DNA of 35,130 nt from Gammaproteobacteria bacterium (GTDB taxonomy: Bacteria; Pseudomonadota; Gammaproteobacteria; JABDGN01). A model generated the notes under the pieces. The model saw only the letters and a program-made list of their open reading frames with translations, searched no databases and was not told the origin of the DNA. Location of the stretch: positions 1 to 35,130 of the forward strand of contig JABDGN010000011.1 of the NCBI GenBank assembly GCA_013285995.1, read 5' to 3'. Of the stretch, positions 16,041 through 24,153 are shown piece by piece (the first letter of the stretch is position 1; every line of letters starts with the position of its first letter). The position numbers and the translations under genes are program-made.

Positions 16041-16669
16041 TTTTTCAGCAACAATGCTATTCCATGATCGATCGGCAAAATTTCCATAATAAATTTATTT
16101 GAGGCTTCTACCTTATCAAAAAAAACTTGCATATAAGTTTTATGTGTTACAGCATTATCCACCATAATCAACGCTTTCTTATTCAGCAAGGGTTCAATCT
16201 TTGTAAAGTAATCAGGATAGCGTGGAATATCGGCATCCATAAACAGTAAATCAATGGGGCTGTGCTGCCATTGATTGAGCGTTTGCATAATATCTTGTTG
16301 GTACAGCGTAATATATTTTTCAACCTCAGCAGCTTTAAAATGTTTCGTTGCCAGCGCGATTTTGTCAGGCAAAATTTCTGTCGTGTAAACATGGCCGCCA
16401 GTGACTATGGCCCCTTGTATCAGCCACAGCGTAGAATATCCCGCTGAGCAGCCTAACTCTAAAATGGTTTTAGCACCGCTTGCAATCACAAAGGATTTCA
16501 ACAATTGCCCTGTGGTACGTGGCACGCTCCATAATTTAACCACTTTTTCATCTAAACTTCGGATGCGACCAAAGGAATGCTCTTTGGCTTGTTCATCCGT
16601 TAACTCACAGCTCCAGTTACTGTTTAAGTTTTCAATGTCAGCTAATACGGTAGCCATTCTATCGTTCAT
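16037..16669 (-). CDS. SAM-dependent O-methyltransferase (class I, family 3)
   Basis: The 210-residue protein has SAM motif I ILELGCSAGYST, the acidic HVYTTEI strand end, and motif IV DLLFMDADIPRYPDYF with the metal-binding acidic residues of caffeoyl-CoA/catechol-type O-methyltransferases. VDNAV further on is the usual D-N metal ligand pair. It probably methylates a hydroxyl of a small aromatic or polyketide-like compound. It overlaps its neighbours by ATGA on both sides, so it is firmly inside the operon. Confidence 0.85.
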   Translation of the reverse strand: MNDRMATVLADIENLNSNWSCELTDEQAKEHSFGRIRSLDEKVVKLWSVPRTTGQLLKSFVIASGAKTILELGCSAGYSTLWLIQGAIVTGGHVYTTEILPDKIALATKHFKAAEVEKYITLYQQDIMQTLNQWQHSPIDLLFMDADIPRYPDYFTKIEPLLNKKALIMVDNAVTHKTYMQVFFDKVEASNKFIMEILPIDHGIALLLKK

Positions 16670-17334
16670 ACTAAGTATCCTTTAATATTTTCTATTTCTG
16701 TAAAATCACTAATAACGTTATCTGCATGACTAATTTTTTCCGGTGGATACGTGCTTGCGAGTCCAATGACCGTTATGCCAGCCGCTTTTGCGGCTTGAAT
16801 ACCGGTTGGAGAATCTTCGATCGCCAAGCAGTTTTTTGGATCGACTGCAAGCAATTTGGCAGCAAGTAGATAACCTTCAGGTGAAGGCTTCGCTTGCTTC
16901 ACACTGTCAGCACTGACAATGGTTGTAAAGTAATCCTTAAATTTTCCTTCAGCAATTTTAGTCAATACAACATCTATCTCCTTGCGAAACGATCCACTGC
17001 AAATAGCAAGTTTATAGTGTGTATTAACCTGCTCTAAAAACTCAGCCAATCCAGGCGTGGGCGTTATTGTATTACTCGTTTCAATCATTTCCGTATAAGC
17101 ATTGCGCTTGCGCTCTAACAGCGTGGCAATATCTATGTCAATTTTTATAGAATGATTGCCCAATAATTTAGGGATTAAGATTTTGTCTGATATGCCGGCA
17201 TAATGCGCCAAATATTCATCATAAGTAATTGTCAAACCTGCCAATTCCGTCAATAGCTCGTTGTAAGTTTGAAAGTGTAAAGGCTCACTGTTAAAAATAG
17301 TGCCGTCAAAATCAAAAATAATGGCTTCAATCAT
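16666..17334 (-). CDS. HAD-superfamily phosphatase (beta-phosphoglucomutase/PGP-like)
   Basis: The 222-residue protein has all HAD motifs: DFDGTIFNSEP at residues 8-18 (nucleophile Asp and acid/base Asp), the Ser/Thr motif ICSGS, Lys in KPSPEGY and the acidic motif IEDSPTGIQAAKAAG. The helical cap between motifs 1 and 2 is subfamily I. It is expected to dephosphorylate, or isomerise, a small phosphometabolite. It starts 2 nt after the upstream GNAT stop and its stop overlaps the methyltransferase start. Confidence 0.88.
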   Translation of the reverse strand: MIEAIIFDFDGTIFNSEPLHFQTYNELLTELAGLTITYDEYLAHYAGISDKILIPKLLGNHSIKIDIDIATLLERKRNAYTEMIETSNTITPTPGLAEFLEQVNTHYKLAICSGSFRKEIDVVLTKIAEGKFKDYFTTIVSADSVKQAKPSPEGYLLAAKLLAVDPKNCLAIEDSPTGIQAAKAAGITVIGLASTYPPEKISHADNVISDFTEIENIKGYLV

Positions 17335-17336
17335 TG

Positions 17337-17774
17337 TTATCCTCGTAGCAGATTTTTTCGCAACAAATACATCTGGGAATGATTTAAATACCCCGTGCGG
17401 GTAAATTCGACTTCATACCCTCGCTTTTTATAAAACTCGAGTGCTTCCCAATCCATAGTGTTAACACCGATAAACAGACACTCTTTTTCGTTGGCAAGCG
17501 TTTCGGCTTTTTCCATTAATTGATTACCGTAACCTTGGTGTCGGATAGATTTATCCAACCACAATAAATCAATCATGCAACAGCCGTAATAAATTGATCC
17601 CGTTAAACCACCTTGTACTTTATTATTTTCATCCCGAATGAAATAAGTAAACGGTTCAAACAGTGGCATGTTTTTACATTCTGCAGCATGTGTACCGATG
17701 CCGTTTTGCAATATCGCCATATCTTCTTGTTGGGGATAGTTCTCTCGAGAAATATAACAGTTCGCTTGGCTCAT
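17337..17774 (-). CDS. GNAT family N-acetyltransferase
   Basis: The 145-residue protein contains a GNAT core: VQGGLTGSIYYGCCMIDLLWLDKS, then RHQGYGNQLMEKAETLA (acetyl-CoA loop) and ALEFYKKRGYEVEF. ATG 17774 is chosen because it matches the family N-terminus and sits 4 nt after the cytochrome gene stop; the longer frame from 17825 would overlap that gene. The substrate is unknown. It is the fourth gene of the operon. Confidence 0.83.
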   Translation of the reverse strand: MSQANCYISRENYPQQEDMAILQNGIGTHAAECKNMPLFEPFTYFIRDENNKVQGGLTGSIYYGCCMIDLLWLDKSIRHQGYGNQLMEKAETLANEKECLFIGVNTMDWEALEFYKKRGYEVEFTRTGYLNHSQMYLLRKNLLRG

Positions 17775-17778
17775 AGGT

Positions 17779-18183
17779 TTATTGATAGGTTGTTGGTTTT
17801 TGAGTTTGTTTGTTGTGTTTGGCAATCAAGCTTAAAATGTAATAATTAACTGCTCTTAATTCGGCATCGGTCCAAACATGTTTGGGTAAAACCACATGAT
17901 TTTTTTGAAGCGTTCCCAAAATTAATTTTTGGTTGGGACCTAAAACCAAGGACGCCACAATCACGCCTGGATAATCTGCCAAACGCTTTTGAAAAACCAG
18001 CGAAGTGAAATCGGTTGCCGGGGGATTGCTTTTTTTAGCAAGCGGCCCATCACCACGACCATCATCACCGTGACACATAGCGCAGCGGGATTGATAAAGA
18101 TTTTTGCCGAGTGTATTGTTTGCTTTTACTAGCAGCGGCAGGAACCCAATCAATAAAATAAATGCCAAAATAAACTGTTTCAC
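17779..18183 (-). CDS. Class I c-type cytochrome, exported
   Basis: The product of about 134 residues has a signal peptide (VKQFILAFILLIGFLPLLVKA) and one heme-attachment site, CAMCHGDDGRGDG, with a C-terminal AVNYYILSL helix that closes the heme fold. It is a small periplasmic electron carrier. A GTG start at 18183 is proposed: GAGAG lies just upstream and the signal peptide then starts at once. The ATG at 18231 would give an unusual polar N-extension and overlap the upstream gene by 32 nt. Its place inside an operon of acetyl- and methyltransferases is odd. Confidence 0.8.
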   Translation of the reverse strand: MKQFILAFILLIGFLPLLVKANNTLGKNLYQSRCAMCHGDDGRGDGPLAKKSNPPATDFTSLVFQKRLADYPGVIVASLVLGPNQKLILGTLQKNHVVLPKHVWTDAELRAVNYYILSLIAKHNKQTQKPTTYQ

Positions 18184-18199
18184 TTTTACTCTCGCACCA

Positions 18200-19276
18200 T
18201 TACTCTTCTTTTGTTTTGAGCAAATTTTCACCCCTCAAATGATACAACACATGCCAGCTTAATGGATGATCCAGCGGCAATTTCGGATGTTGAAAATCAT
18301 ACAGTGAATTATACCGCATGCCTAATTTTTCCATCACGCGCCGTGAACGAAGATTGGCAGGTACGGTAAAAGCAACGATTTCAGCCAAACGAAATTGCTC
18401 AAAAAATTCTTTCACGACTGCACGAGCAGCTTCGATAGCGTAACCTTGCCCCCAATGCTCATGCGCTAAGCGCCAGGCTAATTCCACCGCAGGACTGAAG
18501 GGATAGCCGGTTTCCAGGCATTGACTGCCTACCATACCAATCAATTCACCTGTCGCTTTAAGTTCACAGGCATAAACACCTAAACCATATTTAGCAATAT
18601 GTTGCTTTGCTGTTTCAATAAACGCTTTCGTTTCTTCAAAACTTTTTATGCTAGGGTAATACTCCATGACCTTAGGGTCTTGATTGATTTTAGCGAGTAC
18701 CTCAACATCCTCTTCACGCCAATTGCGCAGTAACAAGCGCTCGGTTTCAATACCAAGCTCTTTGAGGTAAAGGGCTTGAGGCGCTGCTTTCACTCCATCT
18801 TTATCGGTTAATTCTCTTATAAAACGCATACCAACTTTCTTAACTAAATTAATCGAAGCAATATTATCGTGGACAATTCTGGCCCATATTCTTCTTATCT
18901 GCAGCTGCTTAGCAAGTTCCATCATTGTTTGTATGGCTTCCAAAGCGTAACCTTGGCGTTGCTGTGATTCGGCAATCCAATACCCTATTTGACCCGGTCT
19001 ATCGCTTCTATCATGCGCTGCAACATACAACGTAATAATTCCCACAAATTCGTTTGTTGCCCTTAAGCGAATAGTGTATTCGTAACGCAAATGGTCGCGC
19101 GCGGCCGTTTGCGCGGCAGCGATAAATTCGTGTGCATTTTCTAATCTGTAAGGCCAGGGAACGGTCACTAAACGTTTGGCAATGCTTTGTGTGAGGTGAT
19201 GGCAAATATCCTCGGCGTCAGCAGGCGCTAACAATTGGAAAGTAAGTCGCTTAGAATATAAATGCGTGTGATTCAT
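18200..19276 (-). CDS. Tandem GNAT protein with two RimJ/RimL-type acetyltransferase domains
   Basis: The 358-residue protein consists of two complete GNAT domains. Domain 1 (about 8-172) starts YSKRLTFQLLAPADAEDI and has QRQGYALEAIQTMMELA and ASINLVKKVGMRF. Domain 2 (about 176-345) starts IETERLLLRNWREEDVE and has HWGQGYAIEAARAVVKE and RSRRVMEKLGMRYN. Each has its own acetyl-CoA loop. Single-domain relatives acetylate ribosomal protein N-termini or small molecules. The fusion suggests an intramolecular dimer, since RimL-like enzymes often dimerise. It starts 3 nt after the DUF4440 stop. Confidence 0.87.
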   Translation of the reverse strand: MNHTHLYSKRLTFQLLAPADAEDICHHLTQSIAKRLVTVPWPYRLENAHEFIAAAQTAARDHLRYEYTIRLRATNEFVGIITLYVAAHDRSDRPGQIGYWIAESQQRQGYALEAIQTMMELAKQLQIRRIWARIVHDNIASINLVKKVGMRFIRELTDKDGVKAAPQALYLKELGIETERLLLRNWREEDVEVLAKINQDPKVMEYYPSIKSFEETKAFIETAKQHIAKYGLGVYACELKATGELIGMVGSQCLETGYPFSPAVELAWRLAHEHWGQGYAIEAARAVVKEFFEQFRLAEIVAFTVPANLRSRRVMEKLGMRYNSLYDFQHPKLPLDHPLSWHVLYHLRGENLLKTKEE

Positions 19277-19279
19277 TAT

Positions 19280-19633
19280 CTAATTACATAATGTGCTTTG
19301 ATGGAAAATCAGCTGCCAATTGCCTTCATTCAATTTCCAAATAGAGCTGCGTAATGAAATGGCTTGTTGCTTCGTGGCAATATAGGTAACAAGAACCACA
19401 TTTTCTGCCAAGCACTTTAATTTAAAATTACTTAAGCTTATCAATTGAGCTTCTGCTGCTTGGAGTAGCGTTATGACTTCAGCTTTGTTGTATATTTTCC
19501 CTACAGATCCTATTTCCATAAAATCATCGGCCAATACTTGGCTTAAGAAAGTAGCTGATTTTCTAAATGCCGGATCAACTATTTGTTCTTCAAGCGTTTT
19601 TAATGTTTTAAGCAATTCCGTGTGTTGCATCAT
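19280..19633 (-). CDS. DUF4440 / NTF2-like (SnoaL-fold) protein
   Basis: The 117-residue protein has the NTF2-like layout: helices (LLKTLKTLEEQI), FLSQVLADDFMEIGSVGKIYNKAEVI, and a curved sheet ending in SSIWKLNEGNWQLIFHQST, which is typical of DUF4440. The family holds small binding proteins or enzymes without a shared reaction. ATG 19633 is chosen for AAAGG five bases upstream; the TTG at 19648 is unlikely. It is the first gene of the minus operon and divergent from the beta-lactamase-like gene. Confidence 0.82.
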   Translation of the reverse strand: MMQHTELLKTLKTLEEQIVDPAFRKSATFLSQVLADDFMEIGSVGKIYNKAEVITLLQAAEAQLISLSNFKLKCLAENVVLVTYIATKQQAISLRSSIWKLNEGNWQLIFHQSTLCN

Positions 19634-19730
19634 GTATGCCTTTGCCAATACTAAATGCTAAGATTTTAACATAACATTGGATGGCTAAAATATTATAAAA
19701 TAGTCTAATTAGGGAAGTTAAGGAAATAGA

Positions 19731-20840
19731 ATGAAGCTTACAAAATTATTGTTTGTTTTTTGCCTGATAGGCAATGTAACTTACGCTAATGATTGCGCCA
19801 ACATCAATGGTGCAGTGACAAAAATAATGTCACAAAATCAAATTGCCGGCATAGCCATTGCTATAATCCATGATAATCAAACAGAGTTTTGTAATTATGG
19901 CTACGCAAATAAAATCACGAAAAGCCCCATTACTAATAAGTCCATTTTTGAAATCGCTTCCCTGACAAAAACATTTACCGCTTTGCTTGTTGGAATTGCC
20001 GCCTCGCAGAACAAACTAGATTTACAAACCCCTATCGCTAACTACCTACCTGCGTTAGCAGCCAACCCTTCTTATACTAAAATCAATCTGCAAGAATTAT
20101 TAACGCATGTGTCGGGATTGCCTATTATGTTTGATGGCCTCCTAACGGAAAACAGCTTAATCGATTCAGCTGTACACATGAAATTTACGACTGCACCAGG
20201 CACCTACTATCAATACAGCAACCCTGCCTTTGCTTTAGCAGGCTTAGCACTTACCCGAATTTATAAAGCTGATTTTCAAAGCCTACTAAATAACTTAATT
20301 TTAAATAAGCTTGGAATGATTTACACCTCCATCACAGTTTCTGCTAGATATCAAAACTTAATCGTTACCGGCTATGGCAGGAATAATCAACCAACTGATT
20401 TTATAAATTTGGGCGTTGAAAATCCAGCCGGTGGTTTGAAGTCTAATACCTCCGATTTAGCAAAATACCTGCGACTGCAAATGAGTATTACCGTTCCTAT
20501 TTTTCAACAAGCGTTGGTCATCGTCCATAAAAATTACTATTGTCTGTATCAAAATGGCACGTACCAACAGTTAGCGTGGGAATATCATCCTGTCAGTGAT
20601 TTAACTCGAAAATTCCAACCTAATGCAGATAATCAAAACATATTGCCGTCCCATACGTTACCAACACAATGTAAAACAGCACCCAATGGATTCATCGATA
20701 AAACCGGAAATTTTCCAGGAACAACAACGTATATGGGCTATATCCCTAATCAAAAAATAGGCGTGGTTATTTTAGCGAATCGAGCACTACAACCGGATGT
20801 GGTTAATTTGGGCAGGCTTATTCTTCAGCAAGCACGATAA
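19731..20840 (+). CDS. Class C-type beta-lactamase (AmpC-like serine hydrolase)
   Basis: The 369-residue precursor starts with a signal peptide (MKLTKLLFVFCLIGNVTYA). It keeps all three class C motifs: S77-L-T-K80, Y162-S-N164 in QYSNPAFALAGLAL, and K324-T-G326 in IDKTGNFPGTTTYMGYIP, followed by GVVILANR. Length and motif spacing agree with AmpC enzymes (about 360-380). Class C enzymes hydrolyse cephalosporins in the periplasm; a DD-peptidase role cannot be excluded. AGGAAA precedes the ATG. There is no ampR-like LysR gene beside it, so induction through AmpR is not indicated. Confidence 0.85.
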   Translation: MKLTKLLFVFCLIGNVTYANDCANINGAVTKIMSQNQIAGIAIAIIHDNQTEFCNYGYANKITKSPITNKSIFEIASLTKTFTALLVGIAASQNKLDLQTPIANYLPALAANPSYTKINLQELLTHVSGLPIMFDGLLTENSLIDSAVHMKFTTAPGTYYQYSNPAFALAGLALTRIYKADFQSLLNNLILNKLGMIYTSITVSARYQNLIVTGYGRNNQPTDFINLGVENPAGGLKSNTSDLAKYLRLQMSITVPIFQQALVIVHKNYYCLYQNGTYQQLAWEYHPVSDLTRKFQPNADNQNILPSHTLPTQCKTAPNGFIDKTGNFPGTTTYMGYIPNQKIGVVILANRALQPDVVNLGRLILQQAR

Positions 20841-20851
20841 TATTTTCATGT

Positions 20852-21484
20852 TTACTTCCGCCCTTCAAATGCTAATCGAGCTGCTAAACCAATCAGGACT
20901 CCACCCATCAGCCAACGCTGCAGCAGAATGAAACGCGGATGGGAAGTTAAAAAAGGCGCAATGGTTCCAGCCGCTAATAAAATGACGCCGTTCATCGCTG
21001 TGCCAATCACAATTTGCTCCGAGCCCAGCATAACAGACTGCAAGAATATAGAGCCATGCCCTGGATGAATAAATTGCGGCAGCAAAGCTAAATACATCAT
21101 AGCCACTTTTGGGTTTAAAAGATTAGTGAATAAGCCCATCAAAAATAATTTATGCGGGGATTCTTTGGGTAATTCCCGCACCTGAAATGGCGAACGCCCA
21201 CTTGGCTTAAGCGCATTCCAGGCTAAGTACAGCAAATATAAAGCACCCGCAATTCGCAACGCATCATAGGCAAGCGGAATCGCAAATAATAAAGCTGTAA
21301 TGCCAAAGGCTGTGCACAGCATGTAAAATACAAATCCCGTTGCTACACCACTTAAGGAAATCAACCCCGCTACGCGTCCCTGGCAAATGGAACGTGACAC
21401 TAAATAAATCATGTTGGGTCCGGGCGAAAGCACCATTAAGAAAGCAACCAAAGCAAATGCGAGCAGGGATTGTGTAGTTGGCAT
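20852..21484 (-). CDS. LysE/RhtB family amino-acid exporter
   Basis: The 210-residue inner-membrane protein has about six hydrophobic segments and the LysE-family motif FLMVLSPGPNMIYLVSRSICQGR in the first helix and loop, with TNLLNPKVAMMYLALLPQF after the third helix. The family exports amino acids or related metabolites. ATG 21484 is six bases after GAGG; ATG 21487 is equally in frame. It follows the tyrosine phosphatase gene by 9 nt as an apparent two-gene operon and converges on the beta-lactamase gene. Confidence 0.9.
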   Translation of the reverse strand: MPTTQSLLAFALVAFLMVLSPGPNMIYLVSRSICQGRVAGLISLSGVATGFVFYMLCTAFGITALLFAIPLAYDALRIAGALYLLYLAWNALKPSGRSPFQVRELPKESPHKLFLMGLFTNLLNPKVAMMYLALLPQFIHPGHGSIFLQSVMLGSEQIVIGTAMNGVILLAAGTIAPFLTSHPRFILLQRWLMGGVLIGLAARLAFEGRK

Positions 21485-21493
21485 CATGTTCCT

Positions 21494-21988
21494 CTAAATT
21501 TTATTAATAGCAAATTTACTATCAGCTTTTACCGTACTAATTTCTTGTAATAGCCCTTCACACGCATCTTCCAACATGGATAATACCTGCTCAAAAGCAG
21601 CCGCATCAGAATAATAAGGATCGAGAACTTCTTTGCCGCAATGATGCTGGCTAAAAGCCGTCATCAAGTGCAGTTTATTTTGGTGATGGGGTTCACGTGC
21701 TTGTCGCTGTAAATCCTGCAGAACTTCTTGATCGGCTGCCAGGATGTAATCAAATTCTTCAAAGAATTTAACGTGAAATTGCTGCGCCCGGCTATTCATC
21801 ACAATGTCCCGAGCGCGTGCTGCTTGCTGCATGCGTTCATCAGGCGCTTCGCCGACATGCCAGCCACCTATGCCACAACTTTGTATACTAAGGCTTAATT
21901 GGCGTTGCAAAGCCAAATGCCGCAACATGGCTTCCGCTGCAGGTGAGCGACAAATGTTGCCTAAACATACAAATAAAACAGCGGTCAT
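21494..21988 (-). CDS. Low-molecular-weight protein tyrosine phosphatase
   Basis: The 164-residue cytoplasmic protein has the N-terminal phosphate loop C8-LGNIC-R14-S (C-x5-R) and the general acid loop LDPYYSD with Asp123. These are the hallmarks of LMW-PTPs, which dephosphorylate phosphotyrosine proteins, arginine phosphate or BY-kinases. No tyrosine kinase or polysaccharide genes are nearby. ATG 21988 fits the family start; the TTG at 22006 would only add six residues. It is co-oriented with the LysE gene. Confidence 0.9.
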   Translation of the reverse strand: MTAVLFVCLGNICRSPAAEAMLRHLALQRQLSLSIQSCGIGGWHVGEAPDERMQQAARARDIVMNSRAQQFHVKFFEEFDYILAADQEVLQDLQRQAREPHHQNKLHLMTAFSQHHCGKEVLDPYYSDAAAFEQVLSMLEDACEGLLQEISTVKADSKFAINKI

Positions 21989-22041
21989 TTTTCCAGGTCT
22001 TAACAAAAGTTAAATCAGGTTTGGTATTATACGTTATCCAG

Positions 22042-22236
22042 CATAAAACGGCTCTTCGCTTAGGCTTTAAATTTGAAGGCATTCTTAAACAAGCCACGGT
22101 GGTCAAAGGCTATAACCGTGATACTGCCTGGTATTCTGTCATTGATAGCGAATGGCCCGCCTTAAAATTAAAATTTGAGAAATGGTTATCGCCTAAAAAT
22201 TTTGATAACAATGGTAAACAAATTGCAAAACTATAA
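22042..22236 (+). pseudogene. C-terminal remnant of a GNAT acetyltransferase
   Basis: The reading frame from about 22042 translates to ALRLGFKFEGILKQATVVKG, then NRDTAWYSVIDSEWPALK and FEKWLSPKNFDNNGKQ. This is the characteristic C-terminal third of a RimL-like GNAT family (GFxxEG, NRDTAWFSxxDSEW, ENFD). The acetyl-CoA-binding core is missing, and upstream the frame merely runs antisense to the phosphatase gene. I read it as the stump of a gene truncated by deletion at its 5' side. Confidence 0.75.
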
Positions 22237-22273
22237 ACGCATCAAAGAAGCGTATTTGTATTACAGTTAATAT

Positions 22274-22315
22274 TACTTTAAAGCTCTATACTTTAAAATG
22301 AAATTCACATTTTTT
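22274..22315 (+). promoter_or_regulatory. Direct repeat, -10 and T6 tract before the orphan gene
   Basis: TACTTTAAA occurs twice 15 bases apart (22274-22282 and 22289-22297). TATACT (22287-22292) is a fair -10. ATG 22298 opens an 11-codon frame (MKFTFFEKQNG) that is one base out of frame with the following long ORF; a T6 run (22310-22315) lies between them. Confidence 0.35.
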
Positions 22316-24062
22316 GAAAAACAAAACGGCTAACGCAATTCTAAGTATGTTCGAACAACCATTGTCTCAAACTTTTCTTAACGACTTACTAAATAATCCC
22401 CAGCAATCTGGATTTTTTAGTTATATAGCCTACTGGACTCGCGATGAATGGCCTCGTCGCGAATTCATGCGCACCCTCCGCAGCTTTTTTGCAGATGATT
22501 TAGATGGTTATCAAGATTATTTTTTTAAGCTGCGTAGAGCTTATTCTGCTTATTTTATAAAATGCGATCTTCAAATTTGGAAATTCCCAAGTGGCTCTTT
22601 AGATCCTTCATACGTAGATGACTTGATAAAAACAGGGGAATTCCTGCTAAATCCTGTTGCGTTAATGGCTAGATTAAAAGAATTAAATGCGGAGCTGACA
22701 GCTGCAGCCATTAAGCATGGTTTATTGGACCCTCATACTTTTAATCTCTTGGGCTACGATCCTGCCGTGCCCTATAAACAGTATAAATTTCTCTCAGGTT
22801 ATTTTAATTGGTGGGTAAAACGACATAATTTTGGGCTAGCCATCTTTAAAACCATTTTATCAGAGGGTGAATTTTACAGACATCTGCAAAGATACCATTT
22901 ATTTAAGGACAGCACATTGCGGGGTTTAGTTCACGGAGTCTGGACGCATATAATTCAATGGTGGTTAATCACTATGCAACAACAGCGTGAACCTTTCTTG
23001 CAACATTCCCCTGAAGAAATTTATCGATGGTTGGGCGAACAAGAAGAAATCTACCCCTCCTTAGACTTATGGCTTAATAGTTTCGAATTTACTTTTTCAG
23101 ATAAGGAATTAACTCAAAATAGTACAGATTATACGGGCATCACGATAGAAAGAGTCAATTTTCGATCTTTTGCTCAAGTACAAGCTTATCTTTTAGGTGA
23201 TGAAGCAAAGAGCAATTTATTTGTTCTGCACCAATTGATTCAAAGTAAAGCTCACATAGCTCAACCCCCGCGCAGTTTAAACTTTGATCAATCGGAGCTA
23301 AAAAACTATACTTATGATAAAAAACCATGGCTGTCACTTATATTGCTTTCCAAAGGATTCTATGTACAAATAGAATTCTATCTGCAACAAAGCAGCCCGG
23401 AGTTTGCTTCGCAAGTGTCATTTATGTGCCAGAAAATAAAGACTCACTTTATTGATTATCAAAAAACATTAGAGCGAAACCTTACCACTAAAGTCCCTCC
23501 ATACGATACCATCGAGAGAGAGCTTTCACCTATATTAGAAAATATACTACGAGAAAATTTAGCAAATCTTCCTGCTTTCAAAACTCTTAATAGCGTGACG
23601 TCAGATATGTTGCGAGATTTAGCGCTTGTTGCAAAGATTTTATCTCAAGCAAAACCACGTTTAATACGCGATGACAGCCCCGCAATTAGTATTGCGGAAA
23701 GTGTTTTAACGAGGCTAAACACGTTAAAAGAATATATTAGGGAGCATAGTGCCGCGTTATTTTATATACACGATAGTAATTGTAATTTGTTGCTGCAAAA
23801 GAGACGTGGGCTTACAGACTTTACAGATTATATTGCCATGATAGAACACCAAATTAAGTTTCTCACCCTAAGTGAAGTTTCGCGTGCCATCCAAACTTTC
23901 AGACCACAACCGTTTGTTGTTTCCGATCAAAAAACCATTGCTAAACAGATGAAATTAATAGATTGGTTTTTAATCCATTTTTTAGACAACAAATTAGAGA
24001 GAAACGATTCAACTGGAATTAGAAATTTTATCCAACAACAGTTAGTCGCCGCTAGTAGATAA
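22314..24062 (+). CDS. Large orphan protein of unknown function
   Basis: The long frame encodes about 570-582 residues rich in aromatic and helical segments (FFSYIAYWTRDEWPRREFM, GYFNWWVKRHNFGLAIF, IIQWWLITMQQQ). It has no signal peptide, no clear membrane span and no motif I recognise. The start is uncertain: TTG 22314 or ATG 22347, neither with a ribosome binding site; shortening the T6 run by one base would bring ATG 22298 into frame. Size, helicity and lack of family would fit a species-restricted protein, such as a secreted effector if the host is a Legionellales member, but nothing in the sequence proves this. The C-terminus is not obviously an E-block secretion signal. Confidence 0.65.
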   Translation: MKNKTANAILSMFEQPLSQTFLNDLLNNPQQSGFFSYIAYWTRDEWPRREFMRTLRSFFADDLDGYQDYFFKLRRAYSAYFIKCDLQIWKFPSGSLDPSYVDDLIKTGEFLLNPVALMARLKELNAELTAAAIKHGLLDPHTFNLLGYDPAVPYKQYKFLSGYFNWWVKRHNFGLAIFKTILSEGEFYRHLQRYHLFKDSTLRGLVHGVWTHIIQWWLITMQQQREPFLQHSPEEIYRWLGEQEEIYPSLDLWLNSFEFTFSDKELTQNSTDYTGITIERVNFRSFAQVQAYLLGDEAKSNLFVLHQLIQSKAHIAQPPRSLNFDQSELKNYTYDKKPWLSLILLSKGFYVQIEFYLQQSSPEFASQVSFMCQKIKTHFIDYQKTLERNLTTKVPPYDTIERELSPILENILRENLANLPAFKTLNSVTSDMLRDLALVAKILSQAKPRLIRDDSPAISIAESVLTRLNTLKEYIREHSAALFYIHDSNCNLLLQKRRGLTDFTDYIAMIEHQIKFLTLSEVSRAIQTFRPQPFVVSDQKTIAKQMKLIDWFLIHFLDNKLERNDSTGIRNFIQQQLVAASR

Positions 24063-24098
24063 GTTTTCACAATTCACAGCAAACAAATTTACAAACCA

Positions 24099-24153
24099 TT
24101 GACAGACACGCCAAATTAGTTTAATATTGTACTGTTTTAATTAAATCTAATTT
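24099..24153 (+). promoter_or_regulatory. Sigma70 promoter and MarR-type operator of the marR-hydroquinone reductase operon
   Basis: TTGACA (24099-24104), 17 bp, TAATAT (24122-24127) make a strong promoter. Inverted repeats AAATTAG / CTAATTT (24113-24119 and 24147-24153) and TTTAAT / ATTAAA inside them overlap the -10 and the leader, a plausible autoregulatory site. The predicted leader of about 20 nt lacks a Shine-Dalgarno sequence. Confidence 0.6.

Noticed and set aside
21943-22041. N-terminal part of the ORF continuing into the GNAT remnant
   Set aside because: This part is only the antisense of the phosphatase start and its upstream spacer; it has no GNAT character.
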